This document shows positions 29,706 to 38,458 of a stretch of DNA of 64,000 nt, piece after piece. Source of the DNA: Oscillospiraceae bacterium (GTDB lineage: Bacteria; Bacillota; Clostridia; Oscillospirales; Ruminococcaceae); contig JAAVIC010000001.1 in the NCBI GenBank assembly GCA_014799385.1, positions 129,009 to 193,008 on the forward strand. The letters run 5' to 3'. The position numbers and the translations under genes are program-made. The notes below the pieces were generated by a model, which worked only from the letters and a program-made list of their open reading frames with translations, did not search any database and was not told the origin of the DNA. Position 1 is the stretch's first letter, and each line of letters opens with the position of its first letter.

Positions 29706-30423
29706 TAAGTATCAAATCTTTGATTTTTCGGAAGTCCCCGTCCATAACCGTAAAGGTCGCATCGGACGGCGGTTCGGGGCATTCGGGGGAAATTTCGGTG
29801 TGGATATACAGCGAATCCATTCCGACAGATTTCGCGCCCGCAATATCCGAGCTTGCGTCATTTCCTATCATTATGCTGTCTTGTGGTTTCAAAAGATACC
29901 GATCCATCAGCCCGTTGAAGAACTTGGGCGAGGGCTTTTTCACACCCTGCTCCGAGGAGATAAAAATCCCGTTGAAGTACTTCTCTATCCCGAGGAGTTT
30001 CAGCTCGGGGCGCGTGAATCCCCTCTGCGCGTTGGAGAGCAGATATACGTGCTTTTTCTTTTTCTTCAGTGCTTTAAGGAAGTCCTCTACGCCGTCATAC
30101 AAGCAGATAAACTTCGTGGAGAGAGAGCGCGTGAACATCATAACCGCGTTCAGCGTGGAATCGTCGATCTCAACGTCCTTGTCCGAAAACAGCTTGCGGA
30201 ACACCAGATCCAAGTCGATTTCGGCAAACTCATCGGATTCGCGAGCCGTGGATTCCAACTCGCGGCAATATGTAAAATACGCGCATTTCAGCTCGGACTT
30301 TTCATATCGCGCTCCGTAAAAACCGAAAACCTCAGCCATCTTTTCCCATAAATAGGGCTTGTTTTCGTTGGTGCGAATGTCCACCAACGTGCCGTATAAA
30401 TCGAAAATGTAATTCTTGTACAT
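29701..30423 (-). CDS. HAD-superfamily hydrolase
   Basis: A 240-residue phosphatase-like protein. Motif I is FDLYGTLVD (nucleophile and acid Asp), motif II YLLSNAQ with Ser/Asn, motif III the Lys in QGVKKPSPKFF, and motif IV MIGNDASSDIAGA with two Asp. The C1 cap and overall length match the YjjG/phosphoglycolate-phosphatase-like group, which dephosphorylates small metabolites. The substrate cannot be told from sequence. It converges with the lysis cassette and has its own promoter upstream. Confidence 0.9.
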   Translation of the reverse strand: MYKNYIFDLYGTLVDIRTNENKPYLWEKMAEVFGFYGARYEKSELKCAYFTYCRELESTARESDEFAEIDLDLVFRKLFSDKDVEIDDSTLNAVMMFTRSLSTKFICLYDGVEDFLKALKKKKKHVYLLSNAQRGFTRPELKLLGIEKYFNGIFISSEQGVKKPSPKFFNGLMDRYLLKPQDSIMIGNDASSDIAGAKSVGMDSLYIHTEISPECPEPPSDATFTVMDGDFRKIKDLILK

Positions 30424-30476
30424 AGTGACGCTCCTTAAATTGTGTTAGAGCCTGCTCACACAAACTCTCCGATTTT

Positions 30477-30505
30477 AGTATAACACATTTGGAGCAATTT
30501 GTCAA
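30477..30505 (-). promoter_or_regulatory. Promoter of the HAD hydrolase
   Basis: TTGACA (30500-30505), 17 bases, TATACT (30477-30482) on the minus strand. Confidence 0.78.
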
Positions 30506-30605
30506 CCGTTTGATTTTATCGGAACCGTGTAAATCACAACAATTACCGGACGTAAAAAACGAGCGGCAGACCCAAGTCTGCCGCCGGAAGGTAGTATTTT
30601 TTTGC

Positions 30606-31865
30606 TTATTCGGTTCTGCCCGTTTCCGCAAGAAGCTCGGCGAGATTGCTTTGGGCGGTTTCGTTGCCCTGTTCTGCCGCCATACGGTAATATTTCTCCG
30701 CTTCCTCTTTTTCTCCGCCGGTATAAAGCAAATTGGCGAGATTGTTTTGCGCGCTGGAATTGCCCTGCTCCGCCGACAGAAGATAGTATTTTTTCGCCTC
30801 TTGGGTTCTGCCCGTTTCTTTAAGCAAGCCGGCAAGATTACACTGCGCGTTGGAGTCACCCTGTTCCGCCGCAAGACGGTAGTATTTTTCCGCTTCCTCT
30901 TGTTCTCCGCTTTCATCAAGCAAATTCGCGAGATTGTTTTGTGCGTCAACGTCACCCTGCTCCGCCGCCAGACGATAGTATTTCTTGGCTTCTTCCGTTT
31001 CTCCGTTGTCCTCAAGGAAAACGGCAAAATTATATTGCGAATCGGAATCACCTTGCTCTGCCGCCAGACGATAATACTTTCTCGCTTCTTCGATTTTACC
31101 GGATCGCTTCAGCAAAATGGCGAGATTTTTCTGCGAATTGGAATGACCTTGATCCGCCGCCATACGGAAATACTTCATCGCCTCGTCAACATTATCCGCT
31201 TCATACAGAATGATCCCAAGATTGAACTGCGCCTGAGAATCGTTTTGTTCAGCCGCAAGGCGGTAATACTTCTCCGCTTCGGCAAGATCGCCTTTTTGTT
31301 CATATAAAATCCCAAGATTGAGCATTGCGTATGCGTTGCCCGCATCGGCGGACATATGCCAGTAGCGCGCGGCTTCGTCCAAATTGCCCTTTTGCTTTAA
31401 TATGAACGCAAGTTCGTTCTGAGATTCAGCATCGCCCTTATCTGCGGCAACGCGGTAATATTTTTCCGCGCCGTCAATATCGTCTCGCGCACTGAGCAAT
31501 TCCGCATAGCAGGCCGCCGCATCGGGTTCGCCCTGCTCAGCCGCCAGACGGTAATACTTCTCGGCTTCCTCATGAGAACCCGTACCCTCAAGGATCATAC
31601 CGAGCATACACTGCGCGTCCGCCATTCCCTTGTCCGCCGCCACACGGATAAGGTTTGTCGCGTATCCGTACTCGCCGATTCGCGTCAGCAGCATTCCGAA
31701 AACAAAGCAGCTTTCGGGTTCGCCGTTCTTCGCTTTCTCAACCCGCTCCCGCAGTGATTCCTCCGCGCCCTCTCGTTCGCCGTAAAACTGGCTGTCGGAT
31801 GATTCAGACATATGCTTAACCAATAGCTTAAATATAGACTTATCCTCAAAAACCTCACTATTCAT
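30606..31865 (-). CDS. Sel1-like repeat protein with eleven 32-residue units
   Basis: A 419-residue soluble protein. After about 65 N-terminal residues, eleven consecutive helix-turn-helix units follow the pattern EEAxKYYRLAAEQGxxxAQ-NLAxLL. Each is 32 residues (96 bases), shorter than the usual 34 of TPR or 36 of Sel1 repeats. Units 7-11 are the most alike, which suggests recent unit duplication. Such superhelices bind partner proteins. No enzymatic domain or signal peptide is present. GGAGG precedes the ATG. Confidence 0.88.
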   Translation of the reverse strand: MNSEVFEDKSIFKLLVKHMSESSDSQFYGEREGAEESLRERVEKAKNGEPESCFVFGMLLTRIGEYGYATNLIRVAADKGMADAQCMLGMILEGTGSHEEAEKYYRLAAEQGEPDAAACYAELLSARDDIDGAEKYYRVAADKGDAESQNELAFILKQKGNLDEAARYWHMSADAGNAYAMLNLGILYEQKGDLAEAEKYYRLAAEQNDSQAQFNLGIILYEADNVDEAMKYFRMAADQGHSNSQKNLAILLKRSGKIEEARKYYRLAAEQGDSDSQYNFAVFLEDNGETEEAKKYYRLAAEQGDVDAQNNLANLLDESGEQEEAEKYYRLAAEQGDSNAQCNLAGLLKETGRTQEAKKYYLLSAEQGNSSAQNNLANLLYTGGEKEEAEKYYRMAAEQGNETAQSNLAELLAETGRTE

Positions 31866-31984
31866 TATGATTCCTCCCAGATTAATCGTGCACCGGAATG
31901 TCGGTGACGAACTTCTTCAATTCCGAATTATTCTTAAACAATAAATTACTCATAAAGAACTTTCAAAAATGAAATCTTTTAATC

Positions 31985-32013
31985 ATTATATCATACTAAA
32001 TATGAAAAGTCAA
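31985..32013 (-). promoter_or_regulatory. Promoter of the Sel1-like gene
   Basis: TTGACT (32008-32013), 17 bases, TATAAT (31985-31990) on the minus strand. Confidence 0.78.
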
Positions 32014-32035
32014 GCCTGTTTTGGAATTATAATTC

Positions 32036-32064
32036 TTGACTTTTGCGAAGAAATGTGGTATAAT
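32036..32064 (+). promoter_or_regulatory. Promoter of the Dabb-glycosylase operon
   Basis: TTGACT (32036-32041), 17 bases, TATAAT (32059-32064). The transcript would start near 32071 and contain the whole leader repeat at 32115-32219 before the Dabb start codon. Confidence 0.8.
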
Positions 32065-32114
32065 TTAGTTGTAATCTCCGGGCATTATAACTCACGGCAA
32101 GTTACCGGGGTGAA

Positions 32115-32219
32115 GTGCAAATTGCGAAAGCGAGCGGTGCGGCATATCGCAAAGCGATGTGCCGTGCCACTCGGCTAGTGCAGATGAGCAAAGCTCATCT
32201 GCACGGTTCGCAATTTGCT
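32115..32219 (+). repeat. Leader repeat R1 (before Dabb gene)
   Basis: The outer stem GCAAATTGCGAA/TTCGCAATTTGC encloses a long arm (centre TATCGC-AAA-GCGATG) and the arm GTGCAGATGAGC/GCTCATCTGCAC. TATTAAAATTAAGGAG and the ATG at 32240 follow. With a promoter at 32036, this is the clearest case of a structured 5' UTR. Confidence 0.85.
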
Positions 32220-32239
32220 ATTAAAATTAAGGAGTTAAT

Positions 32240-32527
32240 ATGATTAGACATATCGTAATGTGGAAGTTTAAGGACGGCGAAGAGGAGAATATGATGAAGT
32301 TTAGGGAGCGTCTGCTTGCGCTGAAAGGGCAGATCCCCGAGATTCGCGCTATGGAGGTGGGAATTAACGTCAACCCCTCCGAGCGGAGCTTTGACGCGGT
32401 TTTGGTCTCGGAATTTGACAGCCTTGAGGACTTGCGCTCGTATAGCGTAAATCCTCTGCACGTGGCGGTTTCGGAGTTTTGCAAGTCGATTCGGACGCAG
32501 TCCGTAAGCGTGGATTATGAATTCTGA
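32240..32527 (+). CDS. Dabb-family (stress-responsive A/B barrel) protein
   Basis: A 95-residue ferredoxin-like barrel: MIRHIVMWKFKDGEEEN is the typical first strand, GINVNPSERSFDAVLVSEF the central strands, and HVAVSEFCKSI the closing helix. Dabb proteins form dimers, and some are enzymes or stress proteins. The substrate is unknown. Its stop overlaps the next gene's start by 11 bases, so translation of the two is probably coupled. Confidence 0.9.
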   Translation: MIRHIVMWKFKDGEEENMMKFRERLLALKGQIPEIRAMEVGINVNPSERSFDAVLVSEFDSLEDLRSYSVNPLHVAVSEFCKSIRTQSVSVDYEF

Positions 32528-33005
32528 ACGCGTATCCCACGAGTTTCCGCCCGTGTACGACAAAAACTCGCGAGTTCTGATTCTGGGCACGATGCCGTCA
32601 CCCAAATCCCGCGAGCAGGGGTTCTATTATATGCACCCGCAGAACCGTTTCTGGAAGATTCTCTGCGCGGTTTTGGGCACGGAAATTCCGCGCGACATTG
32701 AGGGTAGACGCGCCCTGTGCCTGTCGCGCGGAATCGCTTTGTGGGACGTTCTTGCAAGTTGCGAAATCAATGGAGCGTCCGACAGCTCGATTCGCAACGC
32801 CGTCCCGAATAATTTACGGAAAATCCTCGCGGAGTGCGAGATTTGCGCGGTGTTCACCACGGGCAAAAAGGCGCACGAGCTGTACTCCCGATTTTTCGCG
32901 GACTGTATTCCCGATACCTGTTTGCCCTCCACCAGCCCCGCAAACCGAACTATCGCCGAACCGGAAATGTTGGAGCAATATCGCCAAATCCTTGCCTACT
33001 TGTGA
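32517..33005 (+). CDS. DNA-deoxyinosine glycosylase (UDG superfamily)
   Basis: A 162-residue base-excision enzyme. LILGTMPSPKSREQGFYYMH matches the GxxPG-like active-site loop of the family 6/Mug-like group, NRFWKILCAVLG follows, and LPSTSPAN is the DNA-intercalation motif. Members remove hypoxanthine or uracil from DNA in the cytoplasm. It starts within the Dabb gene's last codons and has no iron-sulfur Cys set, which excludes family 4/5. Confidence 0.88.
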   Translation: MNSERVSHEFPPVYDKNSRVLILGTMPSPKSREQGFYYMHPQNRFWKILCAVLGTEIPRDIEGRRALCLSRGIALWDVLASCEINGASDSSIRNAVPNNLRKILAECEICAVFTTGKKAHELYSRFFADCIPDTCLPSTSPANRTIAEPEMLEQYRQILAYL

Positions 33006-33010
33006 ATACA

Positions 33011-33985
33011 CTAATTCTGCCAGTTTATTTGTTCGCTCTCGATTTGGGGGAACGTTTTCAGCTTGTCACCGTCAAGATTCTCGCGGTTCATATTCACGGC
33101 GGAGATACGGTGATTTCCGTAGGTTGTGTAGTAATAAATTCCGCGTGTGCAGTCGCAGCAGCAGGTATACCGCGTGATTTGATACACCCCGTCGCCGATG
33201 TCGCAGCAGCCGCGCGGAGTATCCACGCCGCCGAGAACGTGGAAAAACTGCGATACACTCGCATTCTCTCCCTCGCCGCACACGGAGTTGCTCTTGAAAA
33301 ACGCCGCCCTCGCGAATCTTGATTCCGAGGACAGATCCCCCGGAAGTCCGATTGCGCCCATTCCGCGCGAGTACGGGCGCAGCTCGATGCTCGAACAGAA
33401 ATTATTAACGGGCGGCTTTGCGGATAGATTCATATAATTATTCAGCTGCAGCATCTGCTGCGGAAATTCGGGGTTATTCGTAAGCACGCCCGCGCAATTC
33501 TCATACACATTAAAACCGTGAGCGGTGCTCTCAACGGTCAGCGCACCGCTCTCGTCCGCGATTATCCAATGGAGCTGTGCGCATGGCAGCTCCTCGGAAA
33601 ATCCGCGGTCGATAAGATTGATATTCGTGAGGAGCTTACGCGCCTCGGACAAATCCTTGCACAACCCCAATACATACGGAATAAACTCGTGCGGCGGCAG
33701 GTTTATCTTGTCGCCGCGCGGTTCGCTGTAATGCGCGTAATCCACGAAATTCAGCCCCGCCATTCCAAGACCCTTTTCGTTCATAGCCTCATAATACAAC
33801 GGTATTCCGTTCGCGATATGCGCCATTCCTATCATCGCGTAATGCCGCGAATCCAGCTTCGCGCTGCTGAATCCGAAACGGAAATTCCGCGGAGTAACCG
33901 TTATGCTGTCCCCGTATGAAAATTCATAATCCAGAGTCCGCCCAAAGTAAAACCCATCCCCATTCAAAGTAATAGCAGTACACAT
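33011..33985 (-). CDS. Choloylglycine hydrolase family (bile salt hydrolase/penicillin acylase)
   Basis: A 324-residue Ntn-hydrolase that would cleave amide bonds, typically glycine or taurine from bile salts. The nucleophile Cys2 becomes the N-terminus after removal of Met. Family residues are present: Arg16 and Asp19 in FGRTLDYE, Asn79 in AGLNF, Asn171 in LTNNPEF, and Arg223 in SESRFARA. There is no signal peptide, as in intracellular gut enzymes. Bile salt hydrolysis fits a gut organism, but penicillin V or acyl-homoserine lactone acylase activity cannot be excluded from sequence. A leader repeat lies directly upstream. Confidence 0.92.
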   Translation of the reverse strand: MCTAITLNGDGFYFGRTLDYEFSYGDSITVTPRNFRFGFSSAKLDSRHYAMIGMAHIANGIPLYYEAMNEKGLGMAGLNFVDYAHYSEPRGDKINLPPHEFIPYVLGLCKDLSEARKLLTNINLIDRGFSEELPCAQLHWIIADESGALTVESTAHGFNVYENCAGVLTNNPEFPQQMLQLNNYMNLSAKPPVNNFCSSIELRPYSRGMGAIGLPGDLSSESRFARAAFFKSNSVCGEGENASVSQFFHVLGGVDTPRGCCDIGDGVYQITRYTCCCDCTRGIYYYTTYGNHRISAVNMNRENLDGDKLKTFPQIESEQINWQN

Positions 33986-33994
33986 ATTAAAATA

Positions 33995-34099
33995 GCAAAT
34001 TCAAAACCACACAGACGAGCTAACGCTCGTCTGTGTTCGCTAAGCGACCCGTTACACCGCTTCGCGGTGTAACGCGCCGCTTGCGTTTTGAATTTGCAC
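33995..34099 (-). repeat. Leader repeat R2 (before bile salt hydrolase gene)
   Basis: The outer stem is GCAAATTCAAAA/TTTTGAATTTGC, different from R1 yet fully paired. The arms are ACAGACGAGC/GCTCGTCTGT and GTTACACCGC/GCGGTGTAAC. Confidence 0.85.
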
Positions 34100-34345
34100 T
34101 TCACCCCCTAAACTTGATATAAATTATAACGCTTTTGCTGAGCGAGCTACTGCACGCTTAGCGTGCAGTAGCTCGCTCACATTTCGGATTTGCCAGCGCA
34201 GCGTGTTCACCCCCTAAACTTGATATAAATTATAACGCGTTCGCTGAACTTTACCTCACACCGCTGCGCGGTGTGAGGCAAAGCTCACGTTTTGGATTTG
34301 CCAGCGCAGCGGGTTCACCCTCCAAACTTGATATAAGTCATAACA
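34100..34345. repeat. Two tandem degenerate repeat units
   Basis: CACCCCCTAAACTTGATATAAATTATAACGC occurs at about 34105 and 34210, and a variant at about 34317. Between them lie palindromes (GAGCGAGCTACTGCACGC with its complement, and CTCACACCGC/GCGGTGTGAG) and the recurring GGATTTGCCAGCGCAGCG. No gene lies in 33986-34454. Confidence 0.65.
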
Positions 34346-34454
34346 TTCTTAACCCGCTCTCCAAAGCGCGTTTCGGATTTGCGATAACCGTCAAATATAA
34401 AATCCCCGCCTATTACAGTGTACTGCAACAGGCGAGGATTTATTCGTGTTTTTC

Positions 34455-36380
34455 TTACCGCGAGTTGGAAATAAATTCCACGAAATCGGGCTGCGAAATC
34501 GGCTTGGAGAAGAAATACCCCTGAATAAAATCGCACTTCAAATTCGAGAACGCGTCCACCATCTCTTGGGTTTCAATTCCCTCCACAACGATTTCCATCT
34601 GCATATCCTTAAACATCTTAACCGTATTCTGCAAGAATATCCACATTTTGGGATTATGCTGCTCGTCTACAAAGGACTTGTCGAGCTTGATGATTTTCAG
34701 CGGAAGCTGAATCACGCGCTTCATATTCGAATATCCCGTGCCGTAATCGTCCAACGAGAATGTCAGTCCCGCGCGCGACAGCTTGTTCAGATTCTCGGTC
34801 ATCACACGCTGCGAATAAGACGCGGCGGTTTCAGTGATCTCCAGATTGATCGTATCGGGCGAAACCTTGTATTGGCTCATTGTCGCGAGGATATTATCCG
34901 CCAAATCGCCGTGCATACACTGCGCCACCGACAGATTAACCTCTATGTAATCCAGATTGAGCTGCTTGAACGTATCGCTTGATACGAACTTGCAGACCTC
35001 CTCAAACACATACGATCCGATTTTGTGGATAGCGCCGCTCTTTTCGGCTGCGGGAATCAAAATCTCCGGCGAAATGAACCCGTGTTCCTCATCAAACAAC
35101 CTAAGCAAAGCCTCTGCGGAAACAAACCGCCCCTGCTCGGTGGAGTAAATCGGCTGATAATACACCTGGAAACTGCGGCGATCCAGTGCGCGTTCAATAA
35201 TCGCGTCGATATTATTTTGGATCGTGAACTCCTTGCGGCGATAAACCTCGGGAGCCATCATAACCTGTCCCGTGTGGTGGTTCTTCAAATGGAAATCCTG
35301 CCCAAATGCCATCAGCGACTTAAAGCTCTCGATTTCTTCGGGACAGCGCGCCAATACAACATATGGCGCAAGATTTATGTCAAAGCCCTTAAAGCTCGAA
35401 CGAACCTTCAGTTCACTGAGAAGAGCGTCGGCGAAAATCTCCGCGCGCTCATACTGTTTTTCCTTAAACACGATTCTGTAACGTCCGCGGTCGAGGTAGT
35501 AAATCAGCGCGCCCGCGCGGAATCCCTGATTAAGCAGCACTATTTTCTTCGCGACAAACCTGACAAGCTCCTCGGAAAGGTCGTATCCCATCATATTGCG
35601 CAGATTGTCCATATTCCCGATATTCAGCATCACCACATTGACGTGCTTATCGTTCGTGAAATTCCGCTTCATATCCGCAGCATACGCCGACAGCTTAAAC
35701 AGCCCGGTTGAGGTGTCCATATAGTCCTCGGGACGTTGGATTCCAACGCTTACGAACATCATCGCCACCGCGATTCCGAAGCACTCCAGACGCTGCGAAG
35801 GAATGACCAGATGAATGCCCACGGTTATCAGCGGCAACAGCGACAGCGTAAACAGCGAGATAACCTTGCGGAGCTTCAACTGCTTGCGGTAGCAGATAAT
35901 AAGCGCCGAATCCACGACCAAATATATTGCCATAGGGACGTATATTGAATAGAATGCCCACGAATGCTGATAGCCGTTTTGCGCGTCAACCGTGAAAATC
36001 GCGTGGGTAAACGGATTTGTAATCAATGCCAGAAACGTGTACGCGTATGGCACCACCAACAGAATCTTCAACGACAAATGTCGATCGATCTTGTGCCAGA
36101 TGTCCAAAAGACTGATTACAAAAAACACCTGAAGCGGCGGATTGATGTTGTGCACAATCAAAAACAATGTGTGAAAGAACGAAATCGAGAACACATTGCT
36201 GCTTCCCGCATTGTCGATGGTGGTTGCCCATATGTCCGCACACGACGCGACAATTGCGCAAACCACACCAAACAGGAACACGCGGTTTGCCGTGCCCTTG
36301 GTCATCTTACGGAACACGATCGAGCCGAACAGCACACAAAGCAAAATAAGCCCGGCAATATCGAACGAAATGTTCTTCAT
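34455..36380 (-). CDS. Membrane protein with degenerate GGDEF and EAL domain
   Basis: A 641-residue cyclic-di-GMP protein. The N-terminal 215 residues hold about seven membrane helices, a sensor module. The GGDEF domain (about 225-375) has DRGRYR in place of GGDEF, so it cannot make c-di-GMP and may bind GTP. The EAL domain (about 390-641) keeps the catalytic set: EALLR, NLEITET, DDYGTGYSN, KLDKSFV, EGIET and QGYFFSKP. It is therefore probably an active c-di-GMP phosphodiesterase. AAGGGGG-type bases precede the ATG. Confidence 0.92.
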   Translation of the reverse strand: MKNISFDIAGLILLCVLFGSIVFRKMTKGTANRVFLFGVVCAIVASCADIWATTIDNAGSSNVFSISFFHTLFLIVHNINPPLQVFFVISLLDIWHKIDRHLSLKILLVVPYAYTFLALITNPFTHAIFTVDAQNGYQHSWAFYSIYVPMAIYLVVDSALIICYRKQLKLRKVISLFTLSLLPLITVGIHLVIPSQRLECFGIAVAMMFVSVGIQRPEDYMDTSTGLFKLSAYAADMKRNFTNDKHVNVVMLNIGNMDNLRNMMGYDLSEELVRFVAKKIVLLNQGFRAGALIYYLDRGRYRIVFKEKQYERAEIFADALLSELKVRSSFKGFDINLAPYVVLARCPEEIESFKSLMAFGQDFHLKNHHTGQVMMAPEVYRRKEFTIQNNIDAIIERALDRRSFQVYYQPIYSTEQGRFVSAEALLRLFDEEHGFISPEILIPAAEKSGAIHKIGSYVFEEVCKFVSSDTFKQLNLDYIEVNLSVAQCMHGDLADNILATMSQYKVSPDTINLEITETAASYSQRVMTENLNKLSRAGLTFSLDDYGTGYSNMKRVIQLPLKIIKLDKSFVDEQHNPKMWIFLQNTVKMFKDMQMEIVVEGIETQEMVDAFSNLKCDFIQGYFFSKPISQPDFVEFISNSR

Positions 36381-36493
36381 ATATAATCCCCCTTTCGGGA
36401 TTTACCGATTTGGATTACCAAACCAAAAATTGTTTCTGTTTTCAACAAAAACAACATAAAACAACAATAATTTTTGTTAAATTTATATAATTG

Positions 36494-36522
36494 ATTATAC
36501 CACATTATTAACAAAATGTCAA
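36494..36522 (-). promoter_or_regulatory. Promoter of the EAL gene
   Basis: TTGACA (36517-36522), 17 bases, TATAAT (36494-36499) on the minus strand. The 5' UTR is about 105 bases. Confidence 0.82.
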
Positions 36523-36532
36523 CAGCTTTTCA

Positions 36533-36577
36533 AATAAAAAACAGCGTTTTGTGCAACTTGTGCAGAAAACGCTGTTC
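36533..36577 (-). terminator. Terminator after tcdA
   Basis: AACAGCGTTTT/AAAACGCTGTT arms (36540-36550 and 36566-36576) followed on the minus strand by TTTTTATTTG. It ends the pyrimidine/tcdA direction of transcription. Confidence 0.85.
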
Positions 36578-36606
36578 ATAATTGGCACATTTTATTGGAA
36601 TAGTCA

Positions 36607-37371
36607 TCAATTTCTACCCGCAATTGCGCGGACAACCTCTCCGGCGATGATCAGTCCCGCCACGCTCGGCACGAACGCGCAGGACGCGGGAACAACGCGT
36701 TCGCCCTCTTTGGTCGGAGCGGCAGGCGGCAAGACGGAACTTGCCGCAGCCGCAGCCAAGTCGCCGACAGGATGTCGGCGACCAAAAGCGGCAGGCGTTT
36801 CGGTGGAATACACAACCTTAAGCCGCTTTATCCCGTGTAATTTCAGTTCGCGTCGCATTACCCTTGCCAACGGACACACGGAGGTTTCATAAATATCCGC
36901 CACTTGGAACTTTGTCGGGTCGAGCTTGTTCCCCGCGCCCATGGAGCTGATAAGCGGCGTGCCGCTCTCTTGGCATTTCACGGCGAGGAGAACCTTCGCG
37001 CGGACGTCATCTATCGCGTCCACAACATAATCGTACTCCGAAAAGTCGAATTTCCCCGCCGTTTCCTCCGAAAGCCGAAACGGAAATTCCCGAATTTCAA
37101 TCTCGGGATTAATGTCACGGAATCTCGCCGCCGCGACTGCGGTTTTCAGCGTTCCGACCGTGCTGTGCAGCGCGACTATCTGGCGGTTGATGTTTGACTC
37201 GGCGACCACATCACCGTCCACCAAGTCAATCGCTCCGATTCCGCTGCGGACGAGAGCCTCCGCAGCGTGACCGCCCACTCCGCCTATTCCGAACACCGCC
37301 ACACGAGCAGCTGATAAACGCTCCATAGCCGCCGTTCCGAGCAGACGCTCGGTTCGTGAAAATTCATTCAT
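36607..37371 (-). CDS. tcdA: tRNA threonylcarbamoyladenosine dehydratase (TcdA, E1-like)
   Basis: A 254-residue E1-like enzyme that cyclises t6A at position 37 of tRNAs. The ATP site is VFGIGGVGGHAAEAL, with DGDVVAESNINRQ, Arg and Gln as in the family. VDAIDDVRAKVLL and LISSMGAGNKLDP follow. The start is the ATG at 37371, which has no AAGGAG because the leader repeat end abuts it. An unusual Ala-rich insert (about residues 196-215) is encoded by two palindromes (36728-36745 and 36760-36782) where relatives have a short loop. The enzyme core appears intact. Confidence 0.9.
   Translation of the reverse strand: MNEFSRTERLLGTAAMERLSAARVAVFGIGGVGGHAAEALVRSGIGAIDLVDGDVVAESNINRQIVALHSTVGTLKTAVAAARFRDINPEIEIREFPFRLSEETAGKFDFSEYDYVVDAIDDVRAKVLLAVKCQESGTPLISSMGAGNKLDPTKFQVADIYETSVCPLARVMRRELKLHGIKRLKVVYSTETPAAFGRRHPVGDLAAAAASSVLPPAAPTKEGERVVPASCAFVPSVAGLIIAGEVVRAIAGRN
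36728..36782. repeat. Palindromic insertion inside the tcdA coding sequence
   Basis: GGCAAG-6-CTTGCC (36728-36745) and GTCGCCGACA-3-TGTCGGCGAC (36760-36782) encode an in-frame Ala-rich loop. Confidence 0.6.
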
Positions 37372-37378
37372 CTTAATA

Positions 37379-37483
37379 GCAAATCCAAAACCGTGCAGAT
37401 GAGCTTTGCTCATCTGCACTCGCCTGCCCGTGGTATCACACCGTTTCACGGTGCGATACCACGGGCGCGTTTTGGCTTTGCAC
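37379..37483 (-). repeat. Leader repeat R3 (before tcdA)
   Basis: The outer stem GCAAATCCAAAA/TTTTGGCTTTGC has one mismatch. The arms are GTGCAGATGAGC/GCTCATCTGCAC and GTGGTATCACACCG/CGGTGCGATACCAC. It ends eight bases before the ATG, without an AAGGAG. Confidence 0.82.
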
Positions 37484-37546
37484 TTCACCCCGATTCGTTT
37501 ATGTGATTTTATAAGTTCCAAAACGGCACACCGCTTTTAGAGGTTT

Positions 37547-38458
37547 TTACCACTCTTGGCACTGCCCCACAATCTCGGACAGGCTCTTGATTCCGTTTTT
37601 GTCCATATATTCCGCCAATCCGTCAATCACTTTAAGCGGCGAATACGGGTCGGTAAAAATCGCCGTTCCCATCTGAATCGCGGACGCTCCCGCAAGCATA
37701 ATTTCAACCGCGTCCTCCCAGGTGGAAATCCCCCCCATTCCGATAATCGGGAGAGACACCGCCTTATAGCACTGACGAACCATTCTCACCGCCACGGGGA
37801 ACACCGCCGAACCGCTCAATCCGCCCATATTGTTGTGCAGAATCGGGCGGCGGGTGCGGATATCTATCCGCATTCCGAGGAGCGTATTTATCATCGAGAG
37901 AGCGTCCGCGCCCTCGGATTCCACTGCCTTGGCGATTTCCGTAATGTCGGTAACATTCGGCGTGAGCTTGACGATAAGCGGCTTTTTGGTCGCCGCGCGA
38001 ACCGCCTTTGTAACGCTCGCCGCGCCGTCGCACGAGATTCCCCATGTCGCGCCGCCCGCCTTGACATTCGGGCAGGAGATGTTCAGCTCAACCATATCCA
38101 CATCGGACGCGTCCAGCGCCTCAGCCGCCCGAACGTAATCTTCGATAGTCGCGCCCGCAACGTTCGCGATTATCACGTTGCCGTCCTGTTTAAGCGTGGG
38201 GAGGTAATACTCGATAAACCCGTGAACGCCGATGTTCTGAAGTCCCACGGAGTTGAGGATCCCCGAATAGGTTTCGGCGATTCTCGGAGGAGGATTGCCC
38301 TGTTTCGGTTCGATAGTCATACCCTTACAGGAAATTCCTCCCAGCTTAGAAATCGGATACAAATCCGTATAGCACTCGCCGTTTCCGAACGTTCCGGACG
38401 CGGCGATTACGGGGTTCGGAAACGCCACACCCGCGATTTTCACACGCAAATCAGCCAT
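37547..38458 (-). CDS. pyrD: Dihydroorotate dehydrogenase, catalytic subunit (type 1B)
   Basis: A 303-residue FMN enzyme oxidising dihydroorotate to orotate. N-terminal NPVIAASGTFGNGE binds FMN. The catalytic base Cys lies in VELNISCPNVK (about 131), substrate-binding INTLLGMRIDI follows, and GMGGISTWEDAVE holds the phosphate. It overlaps pyrK by eight bases, the standard B-type arrangement in which PyrK passes electrons to NAD. Confidence 0.96.
   Translation of the reverse strand: MADLRVKIAGVAFPNPVIAASGTFGNGECYTDLYPISKLGGISCKGMTIEPKQGNPPPRIAETYSGILNSVGLQNIGVHGFIEYYLPTLKQDGNVIIANVAGATIEDYVRAAEALDASDVDMVELNISCPNVKAGGATWGISCDGAASVTKAVRAATKKPLIVKLTPNVTDITEIAKAVESEGADALSMINTLLGMRIDIRTRRPILHNNMGGLSGSAVFPVAVRMVRQCYKAVSLPIIGMGGISTWEDAVEIMLAGASAIQMGTAIFTDPYSPLKVIDGLAEYMDKNGIKSLSEIVGQCQEW

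Noticed and set aside
30489-31307. 272-codon repetitive frame opposite the Sel1-like gene
   Set aside because: Its repeats merely reflect the 96-base repeats of the Sel1 gene on the other strand.
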